Shown piece after piece: positions 1-12,902 of a DNA stretch of 64,000 bases (position 1 is its first letter; each line of letters begins with the position of its first letter). The translations under genes and the position numbers were made by a program. Below the pieces are notes generated by a model. The model did not search any database. It worked only from the letters and a program-made list of their open reading frames with translations, and was not told the DNA's origin. The stretch lies in the NCBI RefSeq assembly GCF_009731355.2, contig NZ_AP022810.1, positions 1-64,000 of the forward strand, written 5' to 3'. The DNA comes from Desulfuromonas sp. AOP6 (GTDB taxonomy: Bacteria > Desulfobacterota > Desulfuromonadia > Desulfuromonadales > SZUA-540).

Positions 1-201
1 TCCCGTTGCGTTGAATACCCCAGACCAAAAAATTCTTGCAAAGATTCAACACCTTTGGTAGTTTCACTAACACCATAAAAGAAAAACAGCGCAAAAAGGC
101 CTTTCATGTTACATGTTTTAGAGATATTCACAGCTGTGGAAAACCCTGTTAATATCCTCTCCCTCCATTCCTCATTCTAAATACAAGTGAAGTAACCAGC
201 C
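1..201. promoter_or_regulatory. dnaA upstream region with DnaA boxes
   Basis: Non-coding DNA upstream of dnaA. A consensus DnaA box lies on the minus strand at 135-143 (TGTGGAAAA, read as TTTTCCACA). A near-match, ATATTCACA, lies on the plus strand at 124-132, so the two sit back to back two bases apart. Such boxes are expected both at oriC and in autoregulated dnaA promoters. Only 201 bases are visible, so it cannot be said whether the main box array lies further left. Confidence 0.55.
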
Positions 202-1563
202 ATGAATAAACTTTGGCGAGAAACACTAGGGCTATTGGAACAAGAACTGCCGCCCCAGCATTTCTCCACCTGGATAAAACCTATCCGCTTCATAAGCGTA
301 GATAAAGATCTAGTAAAGCTTGAGGTTCCGAACCGCTTTATTTTGGACTGGATTACAGAGCACTATCTCTATTTAATTAAAAATTCATTAGAAAATATTG
401 GAGCTATTCCTTATCAGGTCAAAATAAAGGTGGGAAATGCACCAAAAGAGCAGAAAAACAATCTTGTTAAAGATACAGATAAAGAGGGAATAAAATCAGA
501 AAACGAAACACAAGTTCAAAAAAAAAAAAAAACGTGGAATGGGGCGATAAACCTTAACCCAAAATACACTTTCAAGGAATTTGTTTCTGGTTCATCAAAT
601 CAATTTGCATCGGCAGCTGCAATGGCAGTTGCAAACAATCCTGCCACAACATATAACCCTCTATTTATATATGGTGGTGTGGGCCTCGGTAAAACCCATC
701 TTATAAATGCAATAGGAAATAAAATCATATCTGAAAATTCTTCTATGAAAGTGTGTTACTACACTTCTGAAAAATTTATGAATGAATTAATAAATTCTCT
801 CAGATACGCTAAGATGGATGAATTCAGAAATAAATTCAGAAGTATGGATGTTCTTTTAATAGATGATGTTCAATTTATAGCTGGTAAAGAAAGAACACAA
901 GAAGAATTTTTTCACACTTTTAACTCTTTATATGAATCTCACAAACAAATAGTTGTCACATCAGATAAATTTCCAAAAGAAATACCAGGTTTAGAAGAAC
1001 GATTAAGATCAAGATTCGAATGGGGTTTAATTGCTGACATACAAGCTCCTGATATCGAAACAAAACAAGCGATTTTAAAAATGAAGGCAGAACAAAATAA
1101 AATACATCTTCCAGAAGATGTTGCCTTATTCTTATCTAATTCAATAAGTAGCAATGTCAGAGAATTAGAGGGATATTTAGTAAGATTAGGTGCTTACGCA
1201 AGTTTAACAGCAACACCAGTAACGCTTACTATGGCCAAGGAAGTTTTAAAAGATATACTTGTTGAGAAAAATAAAGAAATAACAGTTGAAGAAATACAAA
1301 AAATAGTAGGAGCATATTTTAATTTAAAAATTATTGATTTGAAATCATCAAAAAGACTAAAAAATCTTGTTCTGCCTAGACAAATAGCAATGTATTTATC
1401 AAGACAACTAACGTCATGCTCTTTTCCTGATATAGGAGAAAAATTTGGGGGAAAAGATCATTCAACTATAATACACGCAATTAAAAAGATAGAAAAAGCA
1501 ATGAATGAAGATATTGAATTAAGATTAACAATATCAAATATAAGAAACAGTATAACCAGTTAG
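202..1563 (+). CDS. dnaA: Chromosomal replication initiator protein DnaA
   Basis: DnaA binds DnaA boxes at oriC, oligomerises with ATP and melts the origin. The 453-residue length is normal. The N-terminal interaction domain covers about residues 1-80 and is followed by a charged Lys-rich linker. The AAA+ domain has Walker A GGVGLGKTHL near residue 158 and Walker B LLIDDVQF near 218. The C-terminal DNA-binding domain carries the signature GKDHSTIIHAI near residue 417. The ATG start follows a purine-rich stretch. The gene heads the usual dnaA-dnaN-recF-gyrB order. The coding sequence is noticeably AT-rich compared with genes beyond 7 kb. Confidence 0.98.
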   Translation: MNKLWRETLGLLEQELPPQHFSTWIKPIRFISVDKDLVKLEVPNRFILDWITEHYLYLIKNSLENIGAIPYQVKIKVGNAPKEQKNNLVKDTDKEGIKSENETQVQKKKKTWNGAINLNPKYTFKEFVSGSSNQFASAAAMAVANNPATTYNPLFIYGGVGLGKTHLINAIGNKIISENSSMKVCYYTSEKFMNELINSLRYAKMDEFRNKFRSMDVLLIDDVQFIAGKERTQEEFFHTFNSLYESHKQIVVTSDKFPKEIPGLEERLRSRFEWGLIADIQAPDIETKQAILKMKAEQNKIHLPEDVALFLSNSISSNVRELEGYLVRLGAYASLTATPVTLTMAKEVLKDILVEKNKEITVEEIQKIVGAYFNLKIIDLKSSKRLKNLVLPRQIAMYLSRQLTSCSFPDIGEKFGGKDHSTIIHAIKKIEKAMNEDIELRLTISNIRNSITS

Positions 1564-1814
1564 ATTGATGTTGTTTAAAACAAATGTATAAATTGTTTAC
1601 AACTCTCTTCTTATAAACAAAAAATGTCATTAAAAATACTTACTAACAAAAAGAGAATTTTTTCAAAATTTTACCAACAGGTTTTTAAATTTTCTAAGCA
1701 TCTAAAATTTAATGATTTTTTATAGATATCAACAAACTAACAGCACCTATTACTACTACTATAATATCTTTTTAAAACCATAATAATAATAGAGTAAAAC
1801 TCCTGGAGGGGAAA
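1564..1814 (+). other. dnaA-dnaN intergenic AT-rich region, candidate origin unwinding element
   Basis: A 251-base AT-rich spacer without a gene. At about 1749-1762 it contains a run of TAC triplets (ATTACTACTACTATAAT), preceded by the short GC-richer block CAGCACC and by a degenerate DnaA-box-like ATATCAACA. It is followed by a second triplet run of TAATAATAATAG at 1781-1792. This layout (box, GC-rich spacer, triplets, AT-rich DNA) resembles the DnaA-trio unwinding system known from Bacillus subtilis. No consensus DnaA box is visible here, so the assignment is tentative. The dnaN ribosome binding site GGAGG ends the region. Confidence 0.35.
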
Positions 1815-2933
1815 ATGTATTTTATAATCTCAAAAGATCATTTTCTTAAAGGTTTAGGAAAAGTTCAGGGAATTGTAGAAAAAAGAAACACTATTCCTAT
1901 ATTATCAAACGTGTTAATCGAAGCAAAAGACAATGAAGTGATTTTTACTGCGACTGATTTAGAGGTGGGCATGCAGACATCTTATGAATCAGACGTAAAA
2001 CAAAATGGAAAAATAACGGTTTCGGCAAAAAAAATATATGAAATTGTAAAAGAGTTGCCAGATAAAGATATCTCTTTCAAAGCAAAAGATAATTCATGGA
2101 TAGAAATAAAGTGTAACAAATCTATTTTTAATATAGTCGGATTATCATCCGATGAATTTCCTTTTTTTCCAGCAATTCAAAATATTTCCTATTTCGATGT
2201 AAATTCAGAAATAATAAAAGAAATGTTGGATAAAACCTCTTTTTCTATTTCAAATGACGAAACGAAATATAATCTCAACGGTATTTTTGTAAAAACCATA
2301 AATTACAAAAACGAAAATAAACTAAGATTTGTTTCTACTGATGGCCACAGATTATCTTTAATTCAAAAGAATACTGAGGTAAGTGATATTTCTGAATTAA
2401 AAAAAGGAATTATAATACCTAAAAAAGGGATAACAGAATTAAGAAAAATAGTCGATGAAAGTTTTAATTCAATAAAAATAGGATTTATCGATAATAATCT
2501 TGTTGTAATACAGGGAAAAACAACGGTTTTAATGAGGTTAGTAGATGGAGAATTTCCCGATTATGATCGCGTTATTCCAAAAGAAAACAACATAGATATA
2601 GAAATAAATGTGAACGAATTTTTTCATGCACTTAAAAGAATTTCTATTTTGGCAAGTGAAAAATCGAAAGGGGTCAAATTTTTATTCAAGGAAAATATAT
2701 TAGAAATATCATCTTCTAATCCAGACTATGGCGATGCTAAAGAAGATCTAACTATAAATTATAATGGTCCTGAATTATCAATTGGATTCAACGCAAAGTA
2801 TCTCATAGATATAATGAGTAGTTTTACAGATAAAAATATTAAAATTTCAATCAAGGATAATTTATCACCAGGACTTCTCACCCCGGTTGATAGTTCAGAT
2901 TATATAGCTGTAGTTATGCCAATGCGAATTTAA
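1815..2933 (+). CDS. dnaN: DNA polymerase III beta sliding clamp
   Basis: The clamp forms a ring around DNA and tethers the replicative polymerase. At 372 residues the protein has the usual length for three clamp domains. Family features include the early RNTIPILSNVLIEA segment, RLVDGEFPDYDRVIP in the third quarter and the C-terminal VVMPMRI tail, the conserved end of the family. The start is supported by GGAGG about seven bases upstream of the ATG. It follows dnaA and precedes recF by nine bases. Composition is extreme: a sampled stretch at 2401-2460 has 14 G+C in 60 bases. Confidence 0.98.
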   Translation: MYFIISKDHFLKGLGKVQGIVEKRNTIPILSNVLIEAKDNEVIFTATDLEVGMQTSYESDVKQNGKITVSAKKIYEIVKELPDKDISFKAKDNSWIEIKCNKSIFNIVGLSSDEFPFFPAIQNISYFDVNSEIIKEMLDKTSFSISNDETKYNLNGIFVKTINYKNENKLRFVSTDGHRLSLIQKNTEVSDISELKKGIIIPKKGITELRKIVDESFNSIKIGFIDNNLVVIQGKTTVLMRLVDGEFPDYDRVIPKENNIDIEINVNEFFHALKRISILASEKSKGVKFLFKENILEISSSNPDYGDAKEDLTINYNGPELSIGFNAKYLIDIMSSFTDKNIKISIKDNLSPGLLTPVDSSDYIAVVMPMRI

Positions 2934-2942
2934 TCCTAAAAT

Positions 2943-4013
2943 ATGATTTTAAAAAACCTAAATATCAAAAACTTCAGAAATTTACATACTCTAAAATTGG
3001 ATTTTTCTGAAAAATTTAATTTTATTTATGGTAAGAACGGTCAAGGTAAAACGAATATAATTGAGGCTATTTATTTACTGGCTAATCTCAAAAGTTTTAG
3101 AGTTTCAAAAAATTCGGAACTCATTACATTTCACAAAAATAAAGCATCTATTAACTCAACTGTGAATTTTAGTAATTATAATAATATATATAATCTTATA
3201 ATAGAAAATGAATCTAAAAAGATTTTTATAAATGATAAAAAACCAACCAATTTAAATGATTATTATGGTGATTTAAAAGTAATAGTATTTAATCCGGACG
3301 ATATAAATATAATAAAAGGTTATCCCCAACAAAGAAGAGCTCTATTAGATAGAGCTATTTTTCTTTCTGATAAAAATTATTTAAATAAACTCATTTTTTT
3401 TAACAAGTGCTTAAAACAACGCAATTTGATATTAAAAAATGACACTAAAAATATAGATGTATATAACGAAATATTTTTAAAATCATCTTTTGATATCTAT
3501 TATGAAAGAAAAAAATATATAAACAGAATTAAACCAATTTTTAATAAAATTTATAAAGAAATTACTAATAATAATGAAGATCCGAATATCATCTATAATG
3601 AAAACGATATAAAAATTTTAATGGCAAAACTAGAAGAAAATATTGAAAAAAATATTGAAAAAGAAAAAATTTATGGGATGACACTTTATGGTCCACACAG
3701 AGATGATCCTTTTTTTTTATTAAACGATTTATTAATAAAAAAATATGGATCACAGGGGCAGCAAAAATCATTTATGTTAGCTTTCAAATCCGCACAAGTA
3801 TTTGATATAAAGAATGAAACTGGTTTTTGTCCAATATTGCTTTTAGATGACATGACAAGCGAACTTGATAGTGATCGTCGAAAATATTTTTATAAATTTC
3901 TTTTTAATCATGAAGGACAAGTTTTTTTAACGGGTACAGATAAAAATGTTTTCGAAGATAAAGTTTTTATGGCGAGTAAATTTTTTGAAGTGATAAATGG
4001 AAGTATTAATTAA
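2943..4013 (+). CDS. recF: DNA replication and repair protein RecF
   Basis: RecF is an SMC-like ATPase that helps load RecA at single-strand gaps. The 356-residue frame has Walker A GKNGQGKTN near residue 30, the LYGPHRDD segment, the GSQGQQKSFMLAFK signature region near 265 and Walker B ILLLDDMTSELD near 300, in the order expected for the family. It sits nine bases after dnaN and 18 bases before gyrB, so it is probably cotranscribed. Base composition is as AT-rich as dnaN, with long A and T runs, yet the frame is intact. Confidence 0.96.
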   Translation: MILKNLNIKNFRNLHTLKLDFSEKFNFIYGKNGQGKTNIIEAIYLLANLKSFRVSKNSELITFHKNKASINSTVNFSNYNNIYNLIIENESKKIFINDKKPTNLNDYYGDLKVIVFNPDDINIIKGYPQQRRALLDRAIFLSDKNYLNKLIFFNKCLKQRNLILKNDTKNIDVYNEIFLKSSFDIYYERKKYINRIKPIFNKIYKEITNNNEDPNIIYNENDIKILMAKLEENIEKNIEKEKIYGMTLYGPHRDDPFFLLNDLLIKKYGSQGQQKSFMLAFKSAQVFDIKNETGFCPILLLDDMTSELDSDRRKYFYKFLFNHEGQVFLTGTDKNVFEDKVFMASKFFEVINGSIN

Positions 4014-4022
4014 TTTAGTTGA

Positions 4023-6419
<2,397 letters not shown>

Positions 6420-6451
6420 TTCTTTGTTAAGGACGGCTTCCTGGAGGAACG

Positions 6452-8956
6452 ATGTTATCTGAACATAATAAAGTGACAATCAATATAGAAGATGAAATGC
6501 GCAAGTCCTATATGGACTATGCGATGAGCGTAATCATTGGACGCGCTCTCCCTGATGTTCGTGATGGATTAAAACCAGTTCACAGGCGCGTCCTATTTGC
6601 CATGAATGATCTTGGCAATGATTATAATAAGCCTTACAAAAAATCTGCTCGAGTTGTTGGTGACGTTATTGGTAAATATCACCCCCATGGAGACTCAGCG
6701 GTCTATGATACCATCGTGCGTCTCGCTCAGGACTTCTCCATGCGTCACCCTCTTGTCGATGGTCAGGGGAATTTCGGCTCCGTTGATGGCGATTCGGCCG
6801 CGGCCATGCGTTATACCGAGATACGGATGGATCGGTTGGCCCACGAGCTGTTGGCCGACATAGACAAGGAAACCGTCGATTTTGGTCCAAACTACGATGA
6901 TTCGATGGTTGAGCCGCTCGTTCTTCCAGCAAAATTTCCCAATCTGCTGGTCAATGGTTCTGAAGGAATAGCGGTTGGCATGGCCACCAAGATCCCCCCC
7001 CACAACCTTGGTGAAGTCATAGATGGACTGGTGGCGATCATTGATGATCCTCGCATGGATATGGATGATCTCATGCGAATTATTCCAGGTCCTGATTTTC
7101 CAACCGCAGGCTTTATTTTCGGTCTGGAAGGTATCAGGGAGGCTTATCGTACCGGCCGCGGTATCATTAAGATGCGGGCGCGGGCGCTGGTCGAAAAAGA
7201 CAAACGGACAGGAAGAGAAGCGATCATCGTCACCGAAATTCCGTTCCAGGTCAATAAGGCCAGACTTATCGAAAAAATTGCCGAGCTGGTCAAAGATAAA
7301 AAACTGGAAGGAGTTTCAGATCTAAGGGATGAGTCCGACCGCGATGGCATGCGCATTGTCATTGAGTTGAAGAAAGACGTCATTCCTACAATCATTCTGA
7401 ACCAGCTTTACAAGATGACCGCCATGCAGTCGTCCTTCGGCATCATTATGCTGGCTATTGTCGGAGGGCAACCCAAAGTTCTTTCCCTTCGGGATGTTCT
7501 GGACCATTTCCTTGATCACCGCAAGGAGGTCGTTACTCGCCGCTGCATATTTGAACTCAAGAAAGCGGAAGCGAGGGCCCATATCCTCGAAGGTTTCAAG
7601 ATCGCCCTGGATAATCTTGACGAAGTGATAGAGATTATCAAAACGTCGATGAATTCGCCGGAAGCCAAGGAAAGATTGATGGCGCGATTCGCCTTTTCCG
7701 ATATCCAGGCACAAGCTATTCTTGATATGCGCCTGCATCGGTTGACTGGCCTCGAAAGAGAAAAAATACTGGAAGAGTACCGCAATATTCTTGCCCTTAT
7801 CGCCAGGCTCAAGGAAATTCTGGCCAGCGAGGTGGAGATTTACAAGATTATTCGGGAGGAAATTCTTGAGGTAAAAGAGAAATTCGCCAATCCAAGAAGA
7901 ACCGAAATTGTCCCGATGACTGGAGATCTTTCCCTGGAAGATCTGATCGTGGAAGAAGACATGGTTGTGACAGTCACCCATTCAGGTTATATCAAAAGAA
8001 ATGCTGTTTCTCTTTACCGTGCCCAGAGGCGGGGGGGCAAGGGGAAGTCTGGCATAAAGCCAAAAGACGAAGATTTTGTCGATCGACTGTTTATTGCCTC
8101 GACCCACTCGTATGTTTTGGTCTTTACCGATCAGGGCAAGGTGTACTGGCTCAAGGTCCATGAAATTCCGCAGGGCGGAAGAGCTTCTCGCGGCAAGGCG
8201 ATCGTCAACCTCTTGCAGCTTTCGCAGGAAGAGCAGGTGACTTCCATTCTTCCCGTCAAGGAATTCACCGAGGGCAAATACATCATCACCGCAACGCGCC
8301 ATGGCATCGTGAAGAAAACGGACCTGATGTCTTACTCCAATCCGCGTTCGGGCGGCATTATCGCCTTGACCATCGATGAAGGGGACCGTCTGGTTTCGAC
8401 CCGACTGACCGATGGAACCATGGATATTCTTCTGGCCAGTCGTAACGGTAAGGCCATTCGTTTCCCCGAGTCCGGCGTCCGTTCCATGGGCCGCTCGGCC
8501 CGAGGTGTCCGTGGCATGATGCTCGAAGAAGACGATCACATCATCGGAATGGAAGTGGTGACGGACACAACAGCCTCGACTTTGGTGACCGTGACCGAAA
8601 ATGGATATGGGAAGAGGACCGATCTTGACGAATACCGCATTCAGAGCCGGGGCGGAAAAGGCATCATTACCATCAAAACATCTCAGCGAAACGGCAAGGT
8701 AATAGATATCAAACTAGTTAGCGATGATGTTGACCTTATGTTCATCACGGATAGGGGTAAAGTCCTGCGGACCAGTGTTGCCGCCCTGTCGGTAATTGGA
8801 CGCAACACTCAGGGAGTGCGTCTGATGGTGCTTGAGCCGGAAGAAAGGATCGTCGCTGTCGCCAAACTTGCTGAGAAGGATGAGGAAAATGGAGATACAG
8901 AGGCTGAAGAAGAAGCTTTTGAGGGAGGAGATCAGGAGGCAGAGGAGGAAATCTAG
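6452..8956 (+). CDS. gyrA: DNA gyrase subunit A
   Basis: Breakage-reunion subunit of gyrase, 834 residues. The N-terminal domain has [20 protein letters not shown]. The quinolone-target region [14 protein letters not shown] keeps the Ser and Asp of sensitive enzymes. The catalytic Tyr lies in [11 protein letters not shown] near residue 121. The C-terminal beta-pinwheel contains the GyrA box [10 protein letters not shown] near 530 and ends in an acidic Glu-rich tail. GGAGG precedes the ATG. The last 68 bases overlap the start of the downstream TPR gene. By this gene the composition has reached roughly 60% G+C (36 of 60 at 8341-8400). Confidence 0.98.
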   Translation: MLSEHNKVTINIEDEMRKSYMDYAMSVIIGRALPDVRDGLKPVHRRVLFAMNDLGNDYNKPYKKSARVVGDVIGKYHPHGDSAVYDTIVRLAQDFSMRHPLVDGQGNFGSVDGDSAAAMRYTEIRMDRLAHELLADIDKETVDFGPNYDDSMVEPLVLPAKFPNLLVNGSEGIAVGMATKIPPHNLGEVIDGLVAIIDDPRMDMDDLMRIIPGPDFPTAGFIFGLEGIREAYRTGRGIIKMRARALVEKDKRTGREAIIVTEIPFQVNKARLIEKIAELVKDKKLEGVSDLRDESDRDGMRIVIELKKDVIPTIILNQLYKMTAMQSSFGIIMLAIVGGQPKVLSLRDVLDHFLDHRKEVVTRRCIFELKKAEARAHILEGFKIALDNLDEVIEIIKTSMNSPEAKERLMARFAFSDIQAQAILDMRLHRLTGLEREKILEEYRNILALIARLKEILASEVEIYKIIREEILEVKEKFANPRRTEIVPMTGDLSLEDLIVEEDMVVTVTHSGYIKRNAVSLYRAQRRGGKGKSGIKPKDEDFVDRLFIASTHSYVLVFTDQGKVYWLKVHEIPQGGRASRGKAIVNLLQLSQEEQVTSILPVKEFTEGKYIITATRHGIVKKTDLMSYSNPRSGGIIALTIDEGDRLVSTRLTDGTMDILLASRNGKAIRFPESGVRSMGRSARGVRGMMLEEDDHIIGMEVVTDTTASTLVTVTENGYGKRTDLDEYRIQSRGGKGIITIKTSQRNGKVIDIKLVSDDVDLMFITDRGKVLRTSVAALSVIGRNTQGVRLMVLEPEERIVAVAKLAEKDEENGDTEAEEEAFEGGDQEAEEEI

Positions 8957-9767
8957 ATTCCCTTTCCGCTTGATTTTAGGCGTTTTTCTCGCCTTGATCC
9001 TGCTGTTTGCCACCACCTGGTTTTATGTCGGCCTGGAGGGCAGGCAGGAACGACTTTTCAGCAAAGCCGAGCGATATTTTCAGAGCGGTGAGTATGAAAA
9101 AGCAGAGCGTTCATTCCGGCGCGTCTATAAAAAATATCCAGAAAATGAAAAGGCAGCGGAGGCGCTGTACCGATCCGCAGACATTCTTAATCTTTATCTG
9201 AAAAAGTACCATGAAGCCATTCTGGCCTTTCTGATGGTTGCTCGGGACTATGATGAGCAGGTCTGGGCACAAAAGGCACAGTTCCAGGTTGCGGATATAT
9301 ACAAAAATCGTCTCAGGGATTATCCTAAAGCCATTGTTGCCTACCAGAAACTTCTTGATCGCGGCGTGGCGGATGCCGACCGCATCCAGTATGAAATAGG
9401 AGATGCCTATTTTCGTCTCAACAACTATGAACAGGCCCGCATTGAGTTTGAAAGCCTTGTAAAAAGCTATGGGGAAAGTAATCTTGTCTCAGAGGTGAAA
9501 TACCGGATAGCCTTGGCCTATTCCCTGGAAGGGCAATTTAAAAAGGCTGAAAAAATTTTTAAGGAGGTCATTGAGGCCTACCCCGATGACCCTTTTGCAT
9601 TAGAAGCACGCTTCGGTCTGGCAACAGTTCTCGAGGAGCAGGAACGACTGCGAGAGTCGCTGACGGTACTTCAGAAGCTCAAAGGTATCTATCCCAAGGA
9701 GGATGCCCTCGCGAAAAGGATCGAGCAGGTCGAGGAGCGCATCCGCAAGAAAAAAAAGGCCATCTGA
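8889..9767 (+). CDS. Membrane-anchored tetratricopeptide repeat protein
   Basis: A 292-residue protein with a basic N-terminus, one membrane segment (about residues 27-47, [20 protein letters not shown]) and a long soluble part made of TPR-like helices such as [20 protein letters not shown] and [20 protein letters not shown]. The domain order suggests a periplasmic scaffold or assembly factor anchored in the inner membrane. The ATG at 8889 was chosen because GAGG lies just upstream; an in-frame ATG at 8880 is possible. It overlaps the gyrA end in another frame and ends 13 bases before gpsA. No exact function can be assigned. Confidence 0.85.
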   Translation: MEIQRLKKKLLREEIRRQRRKSRFPFRLILGVFLALILLFATTWFYVGLEGRQERLFSKAERYFQSGEYEKAERSFRRVYKKYPENEKAAEALYRSADILNLYLKKYHEAILAFLMVARDYDEQVWAQKAQFQVADIYKNRLRDYPKAIVAYQKLLDRGVADADRIQYEIGDAYFRLNNYEQARIEFESLVKSYGESNLVSEVKYRIALAYSLEGQFKKAEKIFKEVIEAYPDDPFALEARFGLATVLEEQERLRESLTVLQKLKGIYPKEDALAKRIEQVEERIRKKKKAI

Positions 9768-9780
9768 ACAGGACTAAACG

Positions 9781-10782
9781 ATGAATATTGGAGTCATTGG
9801 GGCGGGAAGTTGGGGGACAACACTGGCCAATCTCCTGGCCAAAAAAGGCTATGCCGTTTCTCTTTGGGCCTACGAAAAAGACCTGGTGGAGCGGATGGGG
9901 GAAACACGGATCAACGATCTGTACCTACCAGGTTGTACCCTCTCCTCAAATATGACGTTTTCGGCAGAGCTTGGCAAAGTCTCTGCTGGAAAAGATCTTT
10001 TATTGCTGGTGCCACCATCGCAGGTCATGCGTCGAGTTATGGAGGAGGCCGCCGAGGCCATTGATCCAGACACCTTGATGGTTTCCGCTTCCAAGGGGAT
10101 CGAAAATAATACCCTGCAAATCATGTCAGAAGTGCTGGCAGAGGTGCTTCCGGGCCATATCAGGAAACTGACCGCCTATCTGTCCGGACCATCTTTCGCC
10201 AAGGAAGTCGCGGCAGAACTACCAACCGCCGTTACCGTCGCGGCAGAAAATCCAGCCATAGCCAAAAAAGTACAGGAAATTTTCAGTACAGACTATTTCA
10301 GGGTCTATACCAACAAGGATGTCGTCGGTGTGGAACTAGGAGGAGCACTGAAAAATGTCATGGCGTTGGCCGCGGGTGTATCCGATGGTCTGGGATTTGG
10401 TTACAATACCAGGGCGGCTCTTATCACGCGGGGGTTGGCTGAAATGAACCGCCTAGGCGCCGCCATGGGAGCTGACCCTGCCACCTTTGCCGGCCTGGCT
10501 GGCATGGGAGATCTCGTTCTTACCTGCACCGGGGATCTATCGAGAAACCGTTCGGTGGGTTATGCCCTGGGCCAGGGCCGTACGCTGAACGACATTTTGC
10601 AGGAAATGACGATGGTGGCTGAAGGGGTGAAAACGACTCTTTCGACCTATCAGTTGGCCAAAAAGCTTCAGGTGGAGGCCCCCATCACCGAGCAGATGTA
10701 CCTGATCCTGTATGAAAACAAGAACCCCAGGCAGGCGGTCATCGACCTGATGCAGAGAGAACTCAAATCCGAGGCCGTTTAA
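9781..10782 (+). CDS. gpsA: NAD(P)-dependent glycerol-3-phosphate dehydrogenase
   Basis: Reduces dihydroxyacetone phosphate to sn-glycerol-3-phosphate for phospholipid synthesis. The 333-residue protein starts directly with the Rossmann motif [18 protein letters not shown]. It has the family segments [33 protein letters not shown] with the conserved Lys, [16 protein letters not shown] and the C-terminal [14 protein letters not shown]. Length and motif order are those of bacterial GpsA. It is preceded closely by the TPR gene and followed by a cyclophilin gene, so the three may be one transcript. Confidence 0.97.
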   Translation: MNIGVIGAGSWGTTLANLLAKKGYAVSLWAYEKDLVERMGETRINDLYLPGCTLSSNMTFSAELGKVSAGKDLLLLVPPSQVMRRVMEEAAEAIDPDTLMVSASKGIENNTLQIMSEVLAEVLPGHIRKLTAYLSGPSFAKEVAAELPTAVTVAAENPAIAKKVQEIFSTDYFRVYTNKDVVGVELGGALKNVMALAAGVSDGLGFGYNTRAALITRGLAEMNRLGAAMGADPATFAGLAGMGDLVLTCTGDLSRNRSVGYALGQGRTLNDILQEMTMVAEGVKTTLSTYQLAKKLQVEAPITEQMYLILYENKNPRQAVIDLMQRELKSEAV

Positions 10783-10798
10783 TTTGAAGGAAAGACAA

Positions 10799-11368
10799 AT
10801 GAAAACCCTGCTTGTGGGCTTGCTTGCTCTTATTCTCGCCTCCACGACGGGCGTGGCGGCGCCGCTGGTTCTGATCGAGACAAATCGTGGTTCCATCAAG
10901 GTGGAACTTGCATCGGATAAAGCTCCAGCCACGGTGGAGAATTTTCTCGGTTACGTGGAAAGCGGCTTTTATGATGGAACGATTTTCCATCGGGTCATTC
11001 CCGGTTTTATGATTCAGGGCGGCGGTTTCGATGAAGGCCTGGAACAAAAGGCCACCAAGGCTCCGATTAAAAACGAAGCAGACAATGGTTTATTGAACCG
11101 ACGCGGGACCATCGCCATGGCCAGGACCCAAGTGGTTGACAGTGCCACCAGTCAATTTTTCATCAATCTCAAGGACAACACCTTCCTCGATCATCGGAGC
11201 AAACTGCCGTCTGCCTATGGATACGCCGTTTTTGGCAAGGTGGCAGAGGGGATGGAGGTAGTGGACGCCATTGCTGCTGAAAAAACGACAGCAGCAGGGG
11301 CCAGGTTTCAGAATCTTCCAGTGAAAACCGTGAAAATTCTGTCGATTAGAAAAGTATCTGAAGACTGA
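10799..11368 (+). CDS. Peptidyl-prolyl cis-trans isomerase, cyclophilin type, exported
   Basis: Cyclophilins speed up proline isomerisation during protein folding. A 22-residue signal peptide ([20 protein letters not shown]) precedes the cyclophilin domain, which shows [13 protein letters not shown] near residue 65, the GTIAMAR segment and [10 protein letters not shown] near 115. This places it in the periplasm, like PpiA. The ATG at 10799 is preferred over an upstream TTG at 10784 because GAAGGAA lies six bases before it and the signal peptide starts there. Confidence 0.93.
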   Translation: MKTLLVGLLALILASTTGVAAPLVLIETNRGSIKVELASDKAPATVENFLGYVESGFYDGTIFHRVIPGFMIQGGGFDEGLEQKATKAPIKNEADNGLLNRRGTIAMARTQVVDSATSQFFINLKDNTFLDHRSKLPSAYGYAVFGKVAEGMEVVDAIAAEKTTAAGARFQNLPVKTVKILSIRKVSED

Positions 11369-11427
11369 GAGTTTGATCCGGCCTTGATCGTCCCGGAGGT
11401 GCTCAGGGAAAGAGGCGCAGGCAGTCA

Positions 11428-12162
11428 ATGACCACTGTACGGATCATGACGTACAACATCCGCAAGGCCGTGGGAACCGACGGCCGCAAAGACCCCGGGA
11501 GGATAGCCGAGGTCATTGCCGAGGCGGCCCCGGATATTGTCGCCCTCCAGGATATTGACAGGGGCGAAAACGGGGACCAGTTGAAATATCTTTCTTCCCG
11601 TCTGGGGATGGAAGCCTTTGGCAACCTTCGTTGTAGCGGTAGCGCTTTTCTTTCTTATTATCCGCTAAAAGGAGTTTCTGCCTACGATCTGGGGGAGGGC
11701 GGTTGTTGTACAAAAGCCGACGCCACTCTTTCGGGAAAGAGACTCCACCTTTTTAATGTCCAGCTAACCGCCGATTCGGTCCGCCGCCGGTTCCAGGTGG
11801 CAAGCCTTTTGGGGCCGGATCTTCTCGGAAGCTGTCATCTCTGCTGTCCAACCCTCATTCTCGGCGATTTTGCAGACTTCTGGCTTGGAGCCGGAAACAT
11901 GGCCTTGAATCTTGAGTTGCAAAGGGCCAAGAGACCATGGTGGGGTTCTACCTACCCCTCGCGTCTGCCCCTCTTCGGCCGGGATCGTGCTTACCTGCGT
12001 GGCGACCTGCGAGTGATCGATGCCGTGGTCTCACGCACCGGGATGGCCAGGCAGGCTTCCTCCCATCTCCCCATGACGTACACGCTGCATGTCGTGGATC
12101 CCCGGCAGTATCTCCATCTAAAAAAAATGAAGAGAAACGGCATGGAAGTCGCCCCAGGTTAG
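11428..12162 (+). CDS. Endonuclease/exonuclease/phosphatase family protein with altered catalytic residues
   Basis: The 244-residue protein has the fold signature of the EEP superfamily: MTYNIRKAVG at the start, IAEAAPDIVALQDID near residue 39, GDFADFW near 145, FGRDRAYLRGDL near 188 and SSHLPM near 210. Active members normally have Glu in the LQE position, Asn after GDF and Asp-His in the last motif (SDHLP). Here these read Asp, Ala and Ser-His. Several catalytic positions are therefore replaced and hydrolytic activity is doubtful. It stands alone between the cyclophilin and nth. Confidence 0.8.
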   Translation: MTTVRIMTYNIRKAVGTDGRKDPGRIAEVIAEAAPDIVALQDIDRGENGDQLKYLSSRLGMEAFGNLRCSGSAFLSYYPLKGVSAYDLGEGGCCTKADATLSGKRLHLFNVQLTADSVRRRFQVASLLGPDLLGSCHLCCPTLILGDFADFWLGAGNMALNLELQRAKRPWWGSTYPSRLPLFGRDRAYLRGDLRVIDAVVSRTGMARQASSHLPMTYTLHVVDPRQYLHLKKMKRNGMEVAPG

Positions 12163-12251
12163 GCACAAGGCCGCGCACTGCCCACGGAAAAAAAGAAAAG
12201 GCGGGTTTGATGAGTGCATCGAGCTAGGGTTAGGTTGGAGGATTTCGCACG

Positions 12252-12902
12252 ATGGCGAAAAAAAGGGGACAGTCGCAGGCACTGGAAACTCTGGCGATCC
12301 TTGAAGAAATATATCCCGAGGCCCACTGCGCCCTCTATTATCGAAACCCCTGGGAACTTCTGGTGGCGACCATCCTGTCGGCCCAGTGCACCGATGTCAG
12401 GGTCAACCAGGTCACCCGGACACTGTTCAGGAAATTTCCGGATATGGAGGCCTTTGCTGCGGCAGATCTGCTAGACCTGGAGGACGCTGTGCGGTCTACT
12501 GGTTTTTTCCGCAACAAAGCCAAGGGTATTCAGGGTTCAGCCAAGGTATTGCTGGAAACGCATGGGGGCGCTGTTCCACAAACACTGGCCGAGCTTGTGG
12601 TCTTGCCAGGAGTGGGAAGGAAAACAGCGAATGTGGTGCTGGGTAATGCCTTCAACATCCCTGCCATGGTCGTCGATACCCACGTGGGTCGCGTATCGCG
12701 ACGCCTTGGCTGGACGACCGCTTTAACACCGGAGGCTGTTGAGCAGGATCTGTGTGCGCTATTGCCGTCAGAAAAGTGGACTATGACCAGTCATATCCTT
12801 ATTTTTCACGGCAGAAGCTTCTGTAAGGCGCCTACCCCATTATGCTCGACCTGCCCCCTGCTGAGCCGTTGTCCCCGACATGGCGTAACGCGGTCACGCT
12901 GA
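12252..12902 (+). CDS. nth: Endonuclease III
   Basis: Bifunctional DNA glycosylase/AP lyase that removes oxidised pyrimidines. The protein is 216 residues long, as usual. Key features are LSAQCTDVRVNQVT, the helix-hairpin-helix LPGVGRKTANVVL with the catalytic Lys near residue 122, VDTHVGRVSRRLG with the catalytic Asp near 140, and the C-terminal 4Fe-4S ligand pattern C-x6-C-x2-C-x5-C in FCKAPTPLCSTCPLLSRC. The ATG at 12252 gives the full expected length. It converges with the penicillin-binding protein gene across a terminator. Confidence 0.97.
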   Translation: MAKKRGQSQALETLAILEEIYPEAHCALYYRNPWELLVATILSAQCTDVRVNQVTRTLFRKFPDMEAFAAADLLDLEDAVRSTGFFRNKAKGIQGSAKVLLETHGGAVPQTLAELVVLPGVGRKTANVVLGNAFNIPAMVVDTHVGRVSRRLGWTTALTPEAVEQDLCALLPSEKWTMTSHILIFHGRSFCKAPTPLCSTCPLLSRCPRHGVTRSR

